Under the pieces are notes generated by a model. The model saw only the letters and a list, made by a program, of their open reading frames with translations, was not told where the DNA came from and did not search any database. From DASQZT01 sp963728965 (GTDB lineage: Bacteria; Acidobacteriota; Terriglobia; Bryobacterales; Bryobacteraceae), in NCBI GenBank assembly GCA_963728965.1, contig CAVSMH010000010.1:248001-312000 (forward strand): a DNA stretch of 64,000 bases, read 5' to 3'. The position numbers and the translations under genes were made by a program. This document shows, piece after piece, positions 36,102-44,577 of the stretch. Positions within the stretch are counted from its first letter, which is position 1. Every line of letters starts with the position of its first letter.

Positions 36102-38269
36102 GCCCCGGCGGCCGCGCCTTGGCCTGCGCCATCGGCCTGGCAGGATTGGCGTGGACCGCCGGTCCGCCGGTGATTCCGGTGGGGCTCGATGCCTATCGCC
36201 TGTGGGAGCGCTGGCCATACCAGCGCATCGGCGCGCGCGCCTACATGCGCAGCACGTACGACCGCACCGGCGGCAACGAACGCGCCGATGCCTCCCACTT
36301 CCTCTACCAGCTCGCCGACGATTTCAATGTGAGCCTCGACGTCGCCGGCCCCGGCATTCTCTATTTCGCCCGCTACAACCACTGGCACGGCAGCCCCTGG
36401 CACTACCAGGTGGATGGCGCCGACCACCTCGTGCGCGAAACCAGCACCGCCGATCCGCTCCATCCCGCGCCCGATTCCACCTTCCTGCCACTCGACCTGT
36501 TCCCGAACCCGCTCACCTGGACCTGGTCGCTGACCCGCGGCGCCGACCTGATGTGGGTGCCCATCGGTTTTGAAAAATCGTTCCGCATGGCCTATTCGCG
36601 CACCTTCTACGGCACCGGCTACTACATCTACCATCAGTTCGTGGAAGGCGCGAAGCTGTCGCACCCGATCACCGCCTGGGACGCCAAGACGCCGCCCGCC
36701 CGGGATGTGCTCGAACTGCTGGCCCGTTCTGGAGAGGACATCGCGCCTCGGCCCGGCGCCGCGGGCGTGGTCGGCGAAGCCGGGGAGCTGAATCTGCCCG
36801 CCGCCGGCGAGGTGGCCGTCTGGACGGGCCGCCGCGCGCCGGCGATGCTGCGCCTGCTCGAGTTCTCCGTGCCGCGCGATCGCGCCCTGGCCTTCTCCTC
36901 GGCCCGCCTGCGCATCGTCTGGGACAGCCGTAAGGAACCCTCCGTCGATGCGCCGGTCGCGCTGTTCTTCGGCGCGGGCACGCTCTTCAACCGCGACAAC
37001 AAGGAGTATCTCGTCAAAGGCTTTCCCATGGTGGTGCAATACCAGGGCGACCGCGTGGTGCTGCGCACCTGTTTCCCGATGCCCTATTTCCGTTCGGCGC
37101 GCATCGCACTCGTGGGCAACGGCGCCGCCATCGGCGGCGTGAAATGGGCCGTGCGCTGGGCGCCGTTCCGCGATCCGCCCAACCAGGTGGGCTATTTTCA
37201 TGCCACCTATCGCGACCACCCCTCGCCGCGCCGCGGGCACGACCTGGTGCTGCTCGATACCACGCAGGCGGAAGGCGGTGGCGACTGGAGCGGCAGTTTC
37301 GTCGGGACGTCGTTCATCTTCTCGCACAACGCCGTCCTCAATACCCTGGAAGGCGATCCGCGATTCTTCTTCGACGACAGCCGCACGCCCCAGGCCTACG
37401 GAACGGGAACCGAAGAGTGGGGCGGCGGCGGCGATTACTGGGGCGGTCTCAACATGACGCTGCCCCTGGCCGGCCATCCCGCCGGCGCCAAAAATGCCGC
37501 CGCGGCGCGCGGCGCCGAAGACCGCATCGAATCGGCCTACCGTTTCCTGCTGGCCGACCTGATGCCCTTCGGCCGCAACGCCCGCATCCAACTCGAGCAC
37601 GGAGGCGCCAACGAATCGGCGGAGCACTACCAGACGGTCACCTACTGGTACGGCCTGCCCGCGGCCTCGCTGATCCCCACCGATGCCTTTTCCGTCGGCG
37701 ATCCGGCCAGCGAGAAACAGCACCGCTACTGGTCTCCCGATGCTTCGGCGCCCTATCCAATCGCCTCCCGCTATGAATGGGGCGTGGACACGACGGCGGG
37801 CGAGGTGGTCTATCCCGCCCACACCGAACGCGGCCGCACCACCAAAACGGCCTCGGAGTTCACCCTGCGCATCGACCCTCACAATTGGGGCGTCATGCTG
37901 CGCCGCACGCTCGATTACGCCTTCCCCAATCAGCGCGCGGAGGTTTCCATCGCCCAGCCCGGCAAGGCGGATTGGAAGCCGGCGGGCATCTGGTATACGG
38001 CCGGCTCCAACACCTGCGTCTTTTCGAGTCCCGCCGACGAGCTCGGCGCGACCCGGCATGTGGTCGAAACGTCGAACCGCCGTTTCCGCGACGACGAGTT
38101 TCTGATTCCGCTGGCCCTGACCGCGGGTCGCTCCGCCATCCGCATCCGCGTAACGTTCACGCCCGTTGCCATTCCGCTCTTTCCATCCCACCCGGTTCCG
38201 GAGTTGGCGTGGAGCGAGATCCGCTACACGGCGTACAGCCTGGTGATGCCCCGGTTCCGGGTGAGATGA
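36098..38269 (+). CDS. GH172 (DUF2961) glycoside hydrolase
   Basis: A 723-residue exported protein with a hydrophobic N-terminus (ALACAIGLAGLAWTAG). The DUF2961 domain begins at about 45 with the typical TGGNERADASHFLYQ and continues through YNHWHGSPWHYQVDG, GAKNAAAARGAEDRIESAY-type segments and FFDDSRTPQAYGTGTEEWG, ending in a beta-rich C-terminal domain. Characterised members of GH172 act on alpha-D-fructofuranosides or D-arabinofuranosides, so a furanoside glycan is the best guess. The ATG inside the M23 stop codon sets the start; a frame open far upstream is an antisense-free overlap and not used. Confidence 0.85.
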   Translation: MSPGGRALACAIGLAGLAWTAGPPVIPVGLDAYRLWERWPYQRIGARAYMRSTYDRTGGNERADASHFLYQLADDFNVSLDVAGPGILYFARYNHWHGSPWHYQVDGADHLVRETSTADPLHPAPDSTFLPLDLFPNPLTWTWSLTRGADLMWVPIGFEKSFRMAYSRTFYGTGYYIYHQFVEGAKLSHPITAWDAKTPPARDVLELLARSGEDIAPRPGAAGVVGEAGELNLPAAGEVAVWTGRRAPAMLRLLEFSVPRDRALAFSSARLRIVWDSRKEPSVDAPVALFFGAGTLFNRDNKEYLVKGFPMVVQYQGDRVVLRTCFPMPYFRSARIALVGNGAAIGGVKWAVRWAPFRDPPNQVGYFHATYRDHPSPRRGHDLVLLDTTQAEGGGDWSGSFVGTSFIFSHNAVLNTLEGDPRFFFDDSRTPQAYGTGTEEWGGGGDYWGGLNMTLPLAGHPAGAKNAAAARGAEDRIESAYRFLLADLMPFGRNARIQLEHGGANESAEHYQTVTYWYGLPAASLIPTDAFSVGDPASEKQHRYWSPDASAPYPIASRYEWGVDTTAGEVVYPAHTERGRTTKTASEFTLRIDPHNWGVMLRRTLDYAFPNQRAEVSIAQPGKADWKPAGIWYTAGSNTCVFSSPADELGATRHVVETSNRRFRDDEFLIPLALTAGRSAIRIRVTFTPVAIPLFPSHPVPELAWSEIRYTAYSLVMPRFRVR

Positions 38270-38276
38270 CGCGCGG

Positions 38277-38906
38277 TTACACGATGCCGTTTTCCATGCT
38301 CAGCCGCGCCACTTCCGCGTAATGCCTGGCGAGGATGCCGGCGAGCTGAAGCCAGTTTTCGCCGTGCCGCTCCTTGCGCGCGATCTCGTCGAAGTCGCGG
38401 ATCGCGGCGGCGCAGCGCTTGTCCAGCTCGGCCAGGCGTTCGTGCATTTCGAGCTGCCGGGCAGCCGGCTTTTTCGGCGGCATCGCGTTTCTCAGTCCGG
38501 CCACCGCGGCGGCCACCTTATGGGCATTTTCCGGAATCAGTTCGATGGCTTCGCCATCCACGTGAATCGCGCCGTCTTTCACCGCCGGTTCAATCGCCCG
38601 ATAGGCGTCGGGCGAGATGCGCGTCATCTGCGCGACGGTAAAATACGACGGGCCGAACTCCTCCAGCAGGCGGATGGTCTTGTCCGCCTGGGTCCGGCTG
38701 ACCTTCAGGTAGCGCGTGCAGAATTCGTTCCAGGACAGGTTGCAGGACCGGTATTTCTTCTCTTCGCGCAGCCGCCGCAAACTGGCCGCCTGAGCCGCCG
38801 AACAGCGGCCGGCAATCAGCCCAAACGCCTGATTGTGCCCGAGGACAACGCCCAGTTCGAGTGTGTCGGCAGACTCGGCCGGCAACCCGGAAATCGGTTC
38901 TTCCAT
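38277..38906 (-). CDS. Uncharacterised protein, possible DNA-binding regulator
   Basis: A 209-residue soluble protein from the ATG at 38906 with CCTGGAGC upstream. The N-terminal part is acidic. Residues 55-120 are helical and basic, with a helix-turn-helix-like stretch (SWNEFCTRYLKVSRTQADKT) followed by IRLLEEFGPSYF. The C-terminal third is a long charged helix (LAELDKRCAAAIRDFDEIARKERHG). I recognise no named family. Two related perfect palindromes lie directly upstream of the start codon, so an autoregulated DNA-binding role is possible but unproven. An in-frame start 90 bases upstream would run across the first palindrome and is disfavoured. Confidence 0.7.
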   Translation of the reverse strand: MEEPISGLPAESADTLELGVVLGHNQAFGLIAGRCSAAQAASLRRLREEKKYRSCNLSWNEFCTRYLKVSRTQADKTIRLLEEFGPSYFTVAQMTRISPDAYRAIEPAVKDGAIHVDGEAIELIPENAHKVAAAVAGLRNAMPPKKPAARQLEMHERLAELDKRCAAAIRDFDEIARKERHGENWLQLAGILARHYAEVARLSMENGIV

Positions 38907-38921
38907 AGTGAAGCTCCAGGC

Positions 38922-38946
38922 GAAACGGGCACACTGTGCCCGTTTC
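38922..38946. promoter_or_regulatory. Palindromic operator candidate 1
   Basis: A perfect 25-base palindrome: two 12-base arms around a single central C (arm GAAACGGGCACA). A one-base loop cannot form a hairpin, so a dimeric protein site is likelier than a terminator. It lies 16 bases upstream of the start of the minus-strand regulator-like gene and just downstream of an AT-rich promoter-like stretch, a classic repressor position. Confidence 0.6.
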
Positions 38947-38987
38947 AAAATGTAAATGATTGAAATGGAGGTACTTGCTCGAGGTGC

Positions 38988-39008
38988 GGCGGGCACAGTG
39001 TGCCCGCC
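38988..39008. promoter_or_regulatory. Palindromic operator candidate 2
   Basis: A perfect 21-base palindrome (arm GGCGGGCACA around a central G). It shares the core GGGCACA-N-TGTGCCC with operator candidate 1; centres are 64 bases apart, close to six helical turns, so both would face the same side of the DNA. Confidence 0.55.
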
Positions 39009-39145
39009 TGCAACTTCAGTATGGCATGGTGCCCCCCGCAGGCCGTCCGCGGCCGGCGCTCGCTGCCACGCTCAACCTGAGCAGCCCGCAATACTTACCG
39101 CGGCTGCCGGGAATTCTCCAATGCTTGTGACCGGCAGGCAGGCGC

Positions 39146-40399
39146 GTGACGCGTGTGAGAATGAGAGCGATGGCCGCCGCCCGCTCGCTGCGCTCGAATT
39201 TCGCCTGGACGTTTGCCGGCAACGCCCTCTATGCGGCCGGCCAGTGGGCCATCCTCAGCCTGTTTGCCAAGCTGGGTTCGAGCGAGATGCTGGGGCAGTA
39301 TGCCCTGGCGCTGGCCATCACCTCGCCCGTGGTCATGCTCAGCCACTTGAACCTGCGGGCGGTGCTGGCCACCGATAGCGGCGCCAGGTACCCGTTTCGC
39401 GATTACCTGGCGGTGCGGCTGGCGGTCAGCGCGGCGGGCCTGGCGGCCATCGCGGCAATGGCGCTGGCGGCGGCGGGCTCGCGCGCATTCGCCGGCACCG
39501 TGCTGGCGGTGGGCGCTGCGCAAACCGCCGAGACGGTGAGCGACCTCTACTACGGAGCGCTCCAGCGGCGCGAACGCATGGACCGCATCGCCTGGTCGAT
39601 GATGGCCCGCGCCGTCATCTCGGTGGCGGCGCTGGGGGTGGCCCTGTGGAGCACGCGCCAAATCCTGCCCGCCGCGATCGCGCTGGCCCTGGGGCGCCTG
39701 GCCGTGCTGCTGGCCTACGACCGGCCCGCCGGCCAGGCCGGCGAATTGCGCGACAGCGCGGGCCGGCGCGCTCAACTCGCCATCCTCCGCACCGCGCTGC
39801 CGCTGGGCGTCGTTCTCATGCTGGTTTCACTCAACACCAACCTGCCGCGGTATGCCATCGAGCGCCACCTCGGCACGCGCGAACTGGGGGCGTTCGCCGC
39901 GGTCGCGTCCTTCCTCACCGCGGGCAACACCGTCGTCAACGCGCTGGGGCAGGCGGCCACGGCGCGCATGGCCGTCTACTTCGCGGAGCGCGACTGGCTC
40001 CGCCTGCGCCGGCTGGTGGCGCAGCTTCTGGCCATCGCGGTGGCGCTGGGCGCGGCCGGCGTGGCGGGCGCGGCGCTGCTGGGAAGAACGGTGCTGCGCC
40101 TGGTGTACCGGCCGGAGTACGAATCGCACAGCGGCCTGCTGATCGGTGTCATGCTGGCGGCCATCGTTACCTACCTGGCATCCATGCTCGGCTACGTCAT
40201 CACCAGCGCGCGCGCGTTCGATGCGCAGTTGCCGCTGTTCGCCCTGGTGGCGGCGGCATGCGCGGCGGCGGCCTGGCTGCTGGTGCCGCGCTTCGGATTG
40301 TACGGCGCGCCCATGGCGCTGGCGATTGCGGCCGCCGTGCAGATTGCGGGCGAGTTGCTGATTCTCGGCCGTGCCGTGCGCACCCGGGAGCCGGCCTGA
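39146..40399 (+). CDS. Polysaccharide flippase-like membrane protein (Wzx/MATE-like)
   Basis: A 417-residue integral membrane protein with about 12-14 helices, starting FAWTFAGNALYAAGQWAILSLFAK as in the Wzx/polysaccharide transporter family. It would move lipid-linked glycan units across the inner membrane. The C-terminal half carries the family-like NTNLPRYAIERHLGTRELGAFA. Starts at 39146 (GTG) or the ATG at 39170 are both possible. It is the first gene of the polysaccharide operon; its stop overlaps the next start (TGATG). Confidence 0.82.
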   Translation: MTRVRMRAMAAARSLRSNFAWTFAGNALYAAGQWAILSLFAKLGSSEMLGQYALALAITSPVVMLSHLNLRAVLATDSGARYPFRDYLAVRLAVSAAGLAAIAAMALAAAGSRAFAGTVLAVGAAQTAETVSDLYYGALQRRERMDRIAWSMMARAVISVAALGVALWSTRQILPAAIALALGRLAVLLAYDRPAGQAGELRDSAGRRAQLAILRTALPLGVVLMLVSLNTNLPRYAIERHLGTRELGAFAAVASFLTAGNTVVNALGQAATARMAVYFAERDWLRLRRLVAQLLAIAVALGAAGVAGAALLGRTVLRLVYRPEYESHSGLLIGVMLAAIVTYLASMLGYVITSARAFDAQLPLFALVAAACAAAAWLLVPRFGLYGAPMALAIAAAVQIAGELLILGRAVRTREPA

Positions 40400-41568
40400 T
40401 GACCGCCGCGCGCGTGGCCTGGGGCCTGCTGTGGCTCTTCGTGTTTTCGATTCCCTGGGAAAAGAGCGTGTGGGTGCCGGGCGTGGGCACCATCTCGCGG
40501 CTGCTGGGCATGGCGGCTTTCGCGGCGGGCGTGCTGGTGGTCATCCAGCGCCGTTCGCTGCGCCGGCCCAACCTCGCGCTGGTGCTGGCGGCGCTGCTGG
40601 TGCTGTGGTCGGCGCTCAGTTGGATGTGGAGCCTGGACCGCCATGCCACCCTGCTCCGCATGCACACCTTCGCCGAACTGCTGGCCATGCTGTGGCTCAT
40701 CTGGGATGCCTGCCGCGGGCCCGCGCGGCAGGCGCAGTTGCTGGCGGCTTACCTGTTTGGCGCGGTGGCGGCTTCTTCGATCGCCTTCTGGCGCTACGCC
40801 CACCACCGGGAGACGTACTGGCGGCGGTATGCGGCCGCGGGGTTCGACCCTAACGATTTCGGGCTGATCCTGGCGCTGGCGATTCCGCCCGCGCTGTATC
40901 TCTCGTACCGGTCGCGCGGGCGGATGCGGGCGGTGTACCTGGCGTCGGTCCTGGTGCTGATTCCCGCGGTCATCCTGACGGCGTCGCGCACCGCGCTCGG
41001 CGCCACCTTTGTGGCGTTTGCATTCGCCATCTGGACCTGGCGCGGCGCCGACCCGGCGCAGCGCGCGGCCAGTGTCGCGCTGGTGGCGGTGCTGGCGCTG
41101 GGGCTGGTACAGTTCGCGCCCGCACCGCAGCGCGACCGGCTGGCCACCATCACCACCGAATTGAAAAAGGGCACGCTGCACGGCCGCACGCGCATCTGGA
41201 AGACCGGCCTGAAGGTCCTGAAGCGGCATCCCGTGCTCGGCGTGGGTTCGGGCGCCTATCCGGAAGCGGTGTCGCCCTGGCTGGGAAAGCCGGAGGGCTT
41301 TCAGTACGTCGCGCACAATACGTTCCTGTCGGTGCTGGTGGAGACGGGCGTCGTCGGGTTCGCCGTGCTGGCCGCCCTGCTCGGTACGCTGGCGCTGTTC
41401 ATCGCCACCATGACCGGGCCCGAGCGCGCGCTGTGGGGCATCCTGGCGCTGGTGTGGGCGGTGGGGGTGTCCACGCTGACGTGGGAACACTATAAGCCGA
41501 CCTGGCTGATCATGGCCTTGCTGATGACCGAGTGGGCCCGGTCGTGCTGGGCGCGGAAAGCGGCCTGA
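40399..41568 (+). CDS. O-antigen ligase/polymerase family protein (Wzy/WaaL)
   Basis: A 389-residue membrane protein with ten or more helices. The Wzy_C signature is the periplasmic loop GRTRIWKTGLKVLKRHPVLG followed by HNTFLSVLVETGVVG, with the conserved His. Such proteins either polymerise glycan repeats or ligate glycan to a lipid or protein acceptor; sequence alone does not decide. The ATG overlaps the flippase stop by one base. The neighbouring GTs build the chain it would act on. Confidence 0.85.
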   Translation: MTAARVAWGLLWLFVFSIPWEKSVWVPGVGTISRLLGMAAFAAGVLVVIQRRSLRRPNLALVLAALLVLWSALSWMWSLDRHATLLRMHTFAELLAMLWLIWDACRGPARQAQLLAAYLFGAVAASSIAFWRYAHHRETYWRRYAAAGFDPNDFGLILALAIPPALYLSYRSRGRMRAVYLASVLVLIPAVILTASRTALGATFVAFAFAIWTWRGADPAQRAASVALVAVLALGLVQFAPAPQRDRLATITTELKKGTLHGRTRIWKTGLKVLKRHPVLGVGSGAYPEAVSPWLGKPEGFQYVAHNTFLSVLVETGVVGFAVLAALLGTLALFIATMTGPERALWGILALVWAVGVSTLTWEHYKPTWLIMALLMTEWARSCWARKAA

Positions 41569-41572
41569 AGCC

Positions 41573-42703
41573 TTGCCTGCCGGCGATCGCATCCGGGTGT
41601 TGGAGGTGCTGGCGTCGCTCGGGCGCGCCGGCGCCGAACGGGTGGCCGTCTCGCTGGCAACGGGGCTCGACCGGCGACGGTTCGAAGTGGAGGTGGCCGC
41701 CCTGTACGATCCGCGGGCGGACGGATTTGAGCCGGTGCTGGCGGAGCGCGGCGTGCGCACGCATCATCTCGGCAAACGGCGGGGTTTGGACCTGCGCATG
41801 GTGCCGCGGCTGATCGGCGTCATGCGCGGCTTCGCCCCGGCTATCGTCCACACGCATTCCTATGTGCTGCGGTATGCCTGGCCGGCCAATGCCGCGGCGG
41901 GCGGAGGCCCAATTGTGCACACGGTCCACAACCTGGCGCGGCGCGAGGTGGACCGGGTGGGCCGCCTGCTGCAGCGGGCGGCCTTCCGCCGCGGCGTGCG
42001 GGCGGTGGCGGTGGGCCGGGAAGTGGCGCGCTCGATCCGCGAGTACTACGGGATCGAGCCGGCCGCGGTGATCCCCAACGGAGTGGAGCTGGAGAGCTTT
42101 CGCGCCGCGCCGCCGGGAGCGGAATGGAAACGCGCGCACGGCTTCCAGGAAGCGGACCGGCTGGTGATTTCGGTGGCGCGGCTGGACCCGCAGAAGAATC
42201 CGCTGGGGCTGATCGAGGCCTTCGCCAAAGGGCTGGCAGGCGACCCGGCGTGGCACCTGCTCCTGGTCGGGCAGGGCCGCCTGGAGGCCGCCGCGGCCGG
42301 GCAGGCCGAACGGCTGGGCATCGCGCGGCGCGTCCATTTTCTGGGCAGGCGGAGCGACGTGCCGGAACTGCTGGCGGCGGGCGATCTGTTCGCGCTGGCG
42401 GCCGATTGGGAGGGCCTGCCGGTAGCGGTGATTGAAGCCATGGCGGCCGGGTTGCCGGTGGCCGCCACGGCGGTGGGCGGAGTGGGCGAACTGGTGGAAG
42501 AAGGCATCACCGGCTACCTGGCGCCGGCGGGCGACATGGCGGCGCTGGGGGACCGGCTGGCGGCGTTGGCGCGCGACCCGGGCGGGCGCGCGGAACTGGG
42601 GCGCTGCGGGCGGGAGCGCGCCGGGCGCTACGGCCTCGACCGCATGGTGCAATCGTACGCCGCTCTGTTCGAGCGCGTGGCGGGAGGCGAGGGTTCGGCA
42701 TGA
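41573..42703 (+). CDS. GT4 family glycosyltransferase
   Basis: A 376-residue GT-B enzyme that adds a sugar to a growing surface glycan. The N-terminal acceptor domain opens RVLEVLASLGRAGAERVA. The C-terminal nucleotide-sugar domain has SVARLDPQKNPLGLI, HFLGRRSDVPELLAAGD and the E-x7-E motif (EGLPVAVIEAMAAG). The start is TTG, 4 bases after the ligase stop. The next GT overlaps by 4 bases. The donor and acceptor sugars cannot be told. Confidence 0.88.
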   Translation: MPAGDRIRVLEVLASLGRAGAERVAVSLATGLDRRRFEVEVAALYDPRADGFEPVLAERGVRTHHLGKRRGLDLRMVPRLIGVMRGFAPAIVHTHSYVLRYAWPANAAAGGGPIVHTVHNLARREVDRVGRLLQRAAFRRGVRAVAVGREVARSIREYYGIEPAAVIPNGVELESFRAAPPGAEWKRAHGFQEADRLVISVARLDPQKNPLGLIEAFAKGLAGDPAWHLLLVGQGRLEAAAAGQAERLGIARRVHFLGRRSDVPELLAAGDLFALAADWEGLPVAVIEAMAAGLPVAATAVGGVGELVEEGITGYLAPAGDMAALGDRLAALARDPGGRAELGRCGRERAGRYGLDRMVQSYAALFERVAGGEGSA

Positions 42704-43800
42704 CGCGGGTGGCCATGCTCACCACCAGCCTGGCGCGCGGCGGCGCCGAAGTGCAGGCGGCCACCCTGGCGCGGTCGCTGGCCGGCCGCGGGTGGGAGGT
42801 GCGGGCGATGGCGCTGACGCAGCCGGGCGCGCTCGCGGAGGAACTGCGGGCCGCGGGCATCGCCACCGGGCCGCATGGCCTGGCGCGGCTGGTGCCGGCG
42901 CTGGCCCGGTTCCAGCCGCACATCCTCCACGCGCACCTGTTTCACGCCAACCTGGCGGCGCGGCTGGCGCGGCTGGTCTGTCCGGTGCCGGTGGTGATCT
43001 CGACCATTCACAGCCTGGCGGAAAGCAGCCGCCGGTCGGCGCACATCGCGCGCCGCGACTTCGCGTATCGGGCTACGGATTGGCTGGCGGATGCCACCGT
43101 GTGCGTCTCCGCGGCGGTGGCCGAGCGGCACCGCGCGGCGGGCGCGGTCTCGGCGAAACGGCTGCGCGTGATTCCGAACGGTGTGGATCGGGCCAGCTTC
43201 CGGCCGGATGCCGGCCTGCGCCAACGCACGCGCGCGGAGCTGGGCCTGCAAGATGGGTTTGCCTGGCTGGCGGCGGGACGGCTGATGTGGAAGAAGAACT
43301 ACCCGGCCATGCTCGAAGCGATGGCGAAGCTCGGCGGGGGCGTGCTGCTGATCGCCGGGGAAGGGCCGGACGAGGCGGACCTGCGGGCGCGCGCGGCGGC
43401 CCTCGGCGTGGACGCCCGTTTTCTCGGCGCGCGCCGCGATATGCCGGCACTGATGAACGCCGCCGATGGCCTGGTGTTGTCCTCGGCGGTGGAGGGTCTG
43501 CCCATGGTGCTGCTGGAGGCGGCGGCGTGCGGGCTGCCGCAGGTGGCCACGGCGGTGGGCGGCGTGGAAGAAGCGGTGCTTCACGAGCGGACCGGATGGC
43601 TGGCGCCGGCCGGGGATCCGGCGGCGCTGGCCGCGGCCATGGCGCGCCTTGTGAACCTGCCGCCGGCGGCGCGGGAGGCGATGGCGCGCGCCGCCCGCGA
43701 ACATGCGGCGCGCTTCGACCTGGCGCTGGCGGCGTCGCGCTGGGAGGCGCTGTACGGCGAGTTGCTGCAATCGGCGCGGCGGCGCGGAATGGAACCGTAA
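42700..43800 (+). CDS. GT4 family glycosyltransferase
   Basis: A 366-residue GT-B enzyme. The N-terminus is MLTTSLARGGAEVQAATLA. The donor domain has AAGRLMWKKNYPAML, ARFLGARRDMPALMNAAD and E-x7-E in EGLPMVLLEAAACG. It is a distinct sequence from its neighbours rather than a recent duplicate. ATG inside the preceding stop region (ATGA) shows coupling; the methyltransferase starts 6 bases after its stop. Confidence 0.88.
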   Translation: MTRVAMLTTSLARGGAEVQAATLARSLAGRGWEVRAMALTQPGALAEELRAAGIATGPHGLARLVPALARFQPHILHAHLFHANLAARLARLVCPVPVVISTIHSLAESSRRSAHIARRDFAYRATDWLADATVCVSAAVAERHRAAGAVSAKRLRVIPNGVDRASFRPDAGLRQRTRAELGLQDGFAWLAAGRLMWKKNYPAMLEAMAKLGGGVLLIAGEGPDEADLRARAAALGVDARFLGARRDMPALMNAADGLVLSSAVEGLPMVLLEAAACGLPQVATAVGGVEEAVLHERTGWLAPAGDPAALAAAMARLVNLPPAAREAMARAAREHAARFDLALAASRWEALYGELLQSARRRGMEP

Positions 43801-43806
43801 GCGGCC

Positions 43807-44577
43807 ATGGATGTCACCAATCGTTTCGTGCTGGCGTTCGCCCGGGAGTACGCGCGGCGGCATCCCGGGGCGCGGGTCCTCGATTTCGGCTGCGGCGGCG
43901 GCGCGCTGGTGGCGGCGGGGCTGGAGGCGGGCCTGGCCATGCACGGCACGGACGTGTTCTACGGGGGATCGGAAGCCCGCGCGGAAGCCGCGGCGGCGGG
44001 ATTGCTGGGGCAGGCCGTGCGCGAAATCCGCGACGGCCGAATCGGTTTTCCGGATGCGTATTTCGACCTGGTGGTCAACAATCAAGTGATGGAGCACGTC
44101 GAGAATCTGGACGCGGTGCTGGCTGAAATCCATCGTGTCCTGAAGCCGGGCGGAGCGGTGCTGAGCCTGTTTCCATCGCGCGACGTGTTTCGCGAAGGGC
44201 ACATCGGCATTCCGTTCTCCCACTGGTTCGGGAAGAACTCACGGCTGCGCTTCTACTACACGTGGGCGCTGCGCGGGTTGGGCCTGGGCACGTGGAAGGA
44301 GCAGGCGCCGACGGCGCGGGCGTGGGCCGCGGCCAAACTCGCCTGGATCGACACGTACACGCGCTACCGGCGGCGGCGCGAGATCGCTCAGGCATTCGGG
44401 CGCTATTTTCAGAACGAGCCTCGGGAATCGGACTACATTCGCTTCCGGCTGCTCGATCGGCCGGGAAGGCGCCTGGTTGCCGATGCGCTGCGCTTTCCGC
44501 CCGCCGCCGCCCTGGCCCGCGCCGTGTTCCGCAAGCTGGCCTTCCTGGTGATTCTTTCGCGAAAGGCGGAGCGGTGA
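43807..44577 (+). CDS. Class I SAM-dependent methyltransferase
   Basis: A 256-residue methyltransferase. Motif I is VLDFGCGGGALVAAGLEAG, an acidic loop follows at HGTDVF, and the post-I region reads FDLVVNNQVMEHVENLDAVL with RVLKPGGAVLSLFP. Inside a polysaccharide operon it probably methylates a sugar or caps a chain, which is inference from context. The C-terminal 100 residues are basic and include a hydrophobic final helix (KLAFLVILS), perhaps for membrane contact. Confidence 0.85.
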   Translation: MDVTNRFVLAFAREYARRHPGARVLDFGCGGGALVAAGLEAGLAMHGTDVFYGGSEARAEAAAAGLLGQAVREIRDGRIGFPDAYFDLVVNNQVMEHVENLDAVLAEIHRVLKPGGAVLSLFPSRDVFREGHIGIPFSHWFGKNSRLRFYYTWALRGLGLGTWKEQAPTARAWAAAKLAWIDTYTRYRRRREIAQAFGRYFQNEPRESDYIRFRLLDRPGRRLVADALRFPPAAALARAVFRKLAFLVILSRKAER

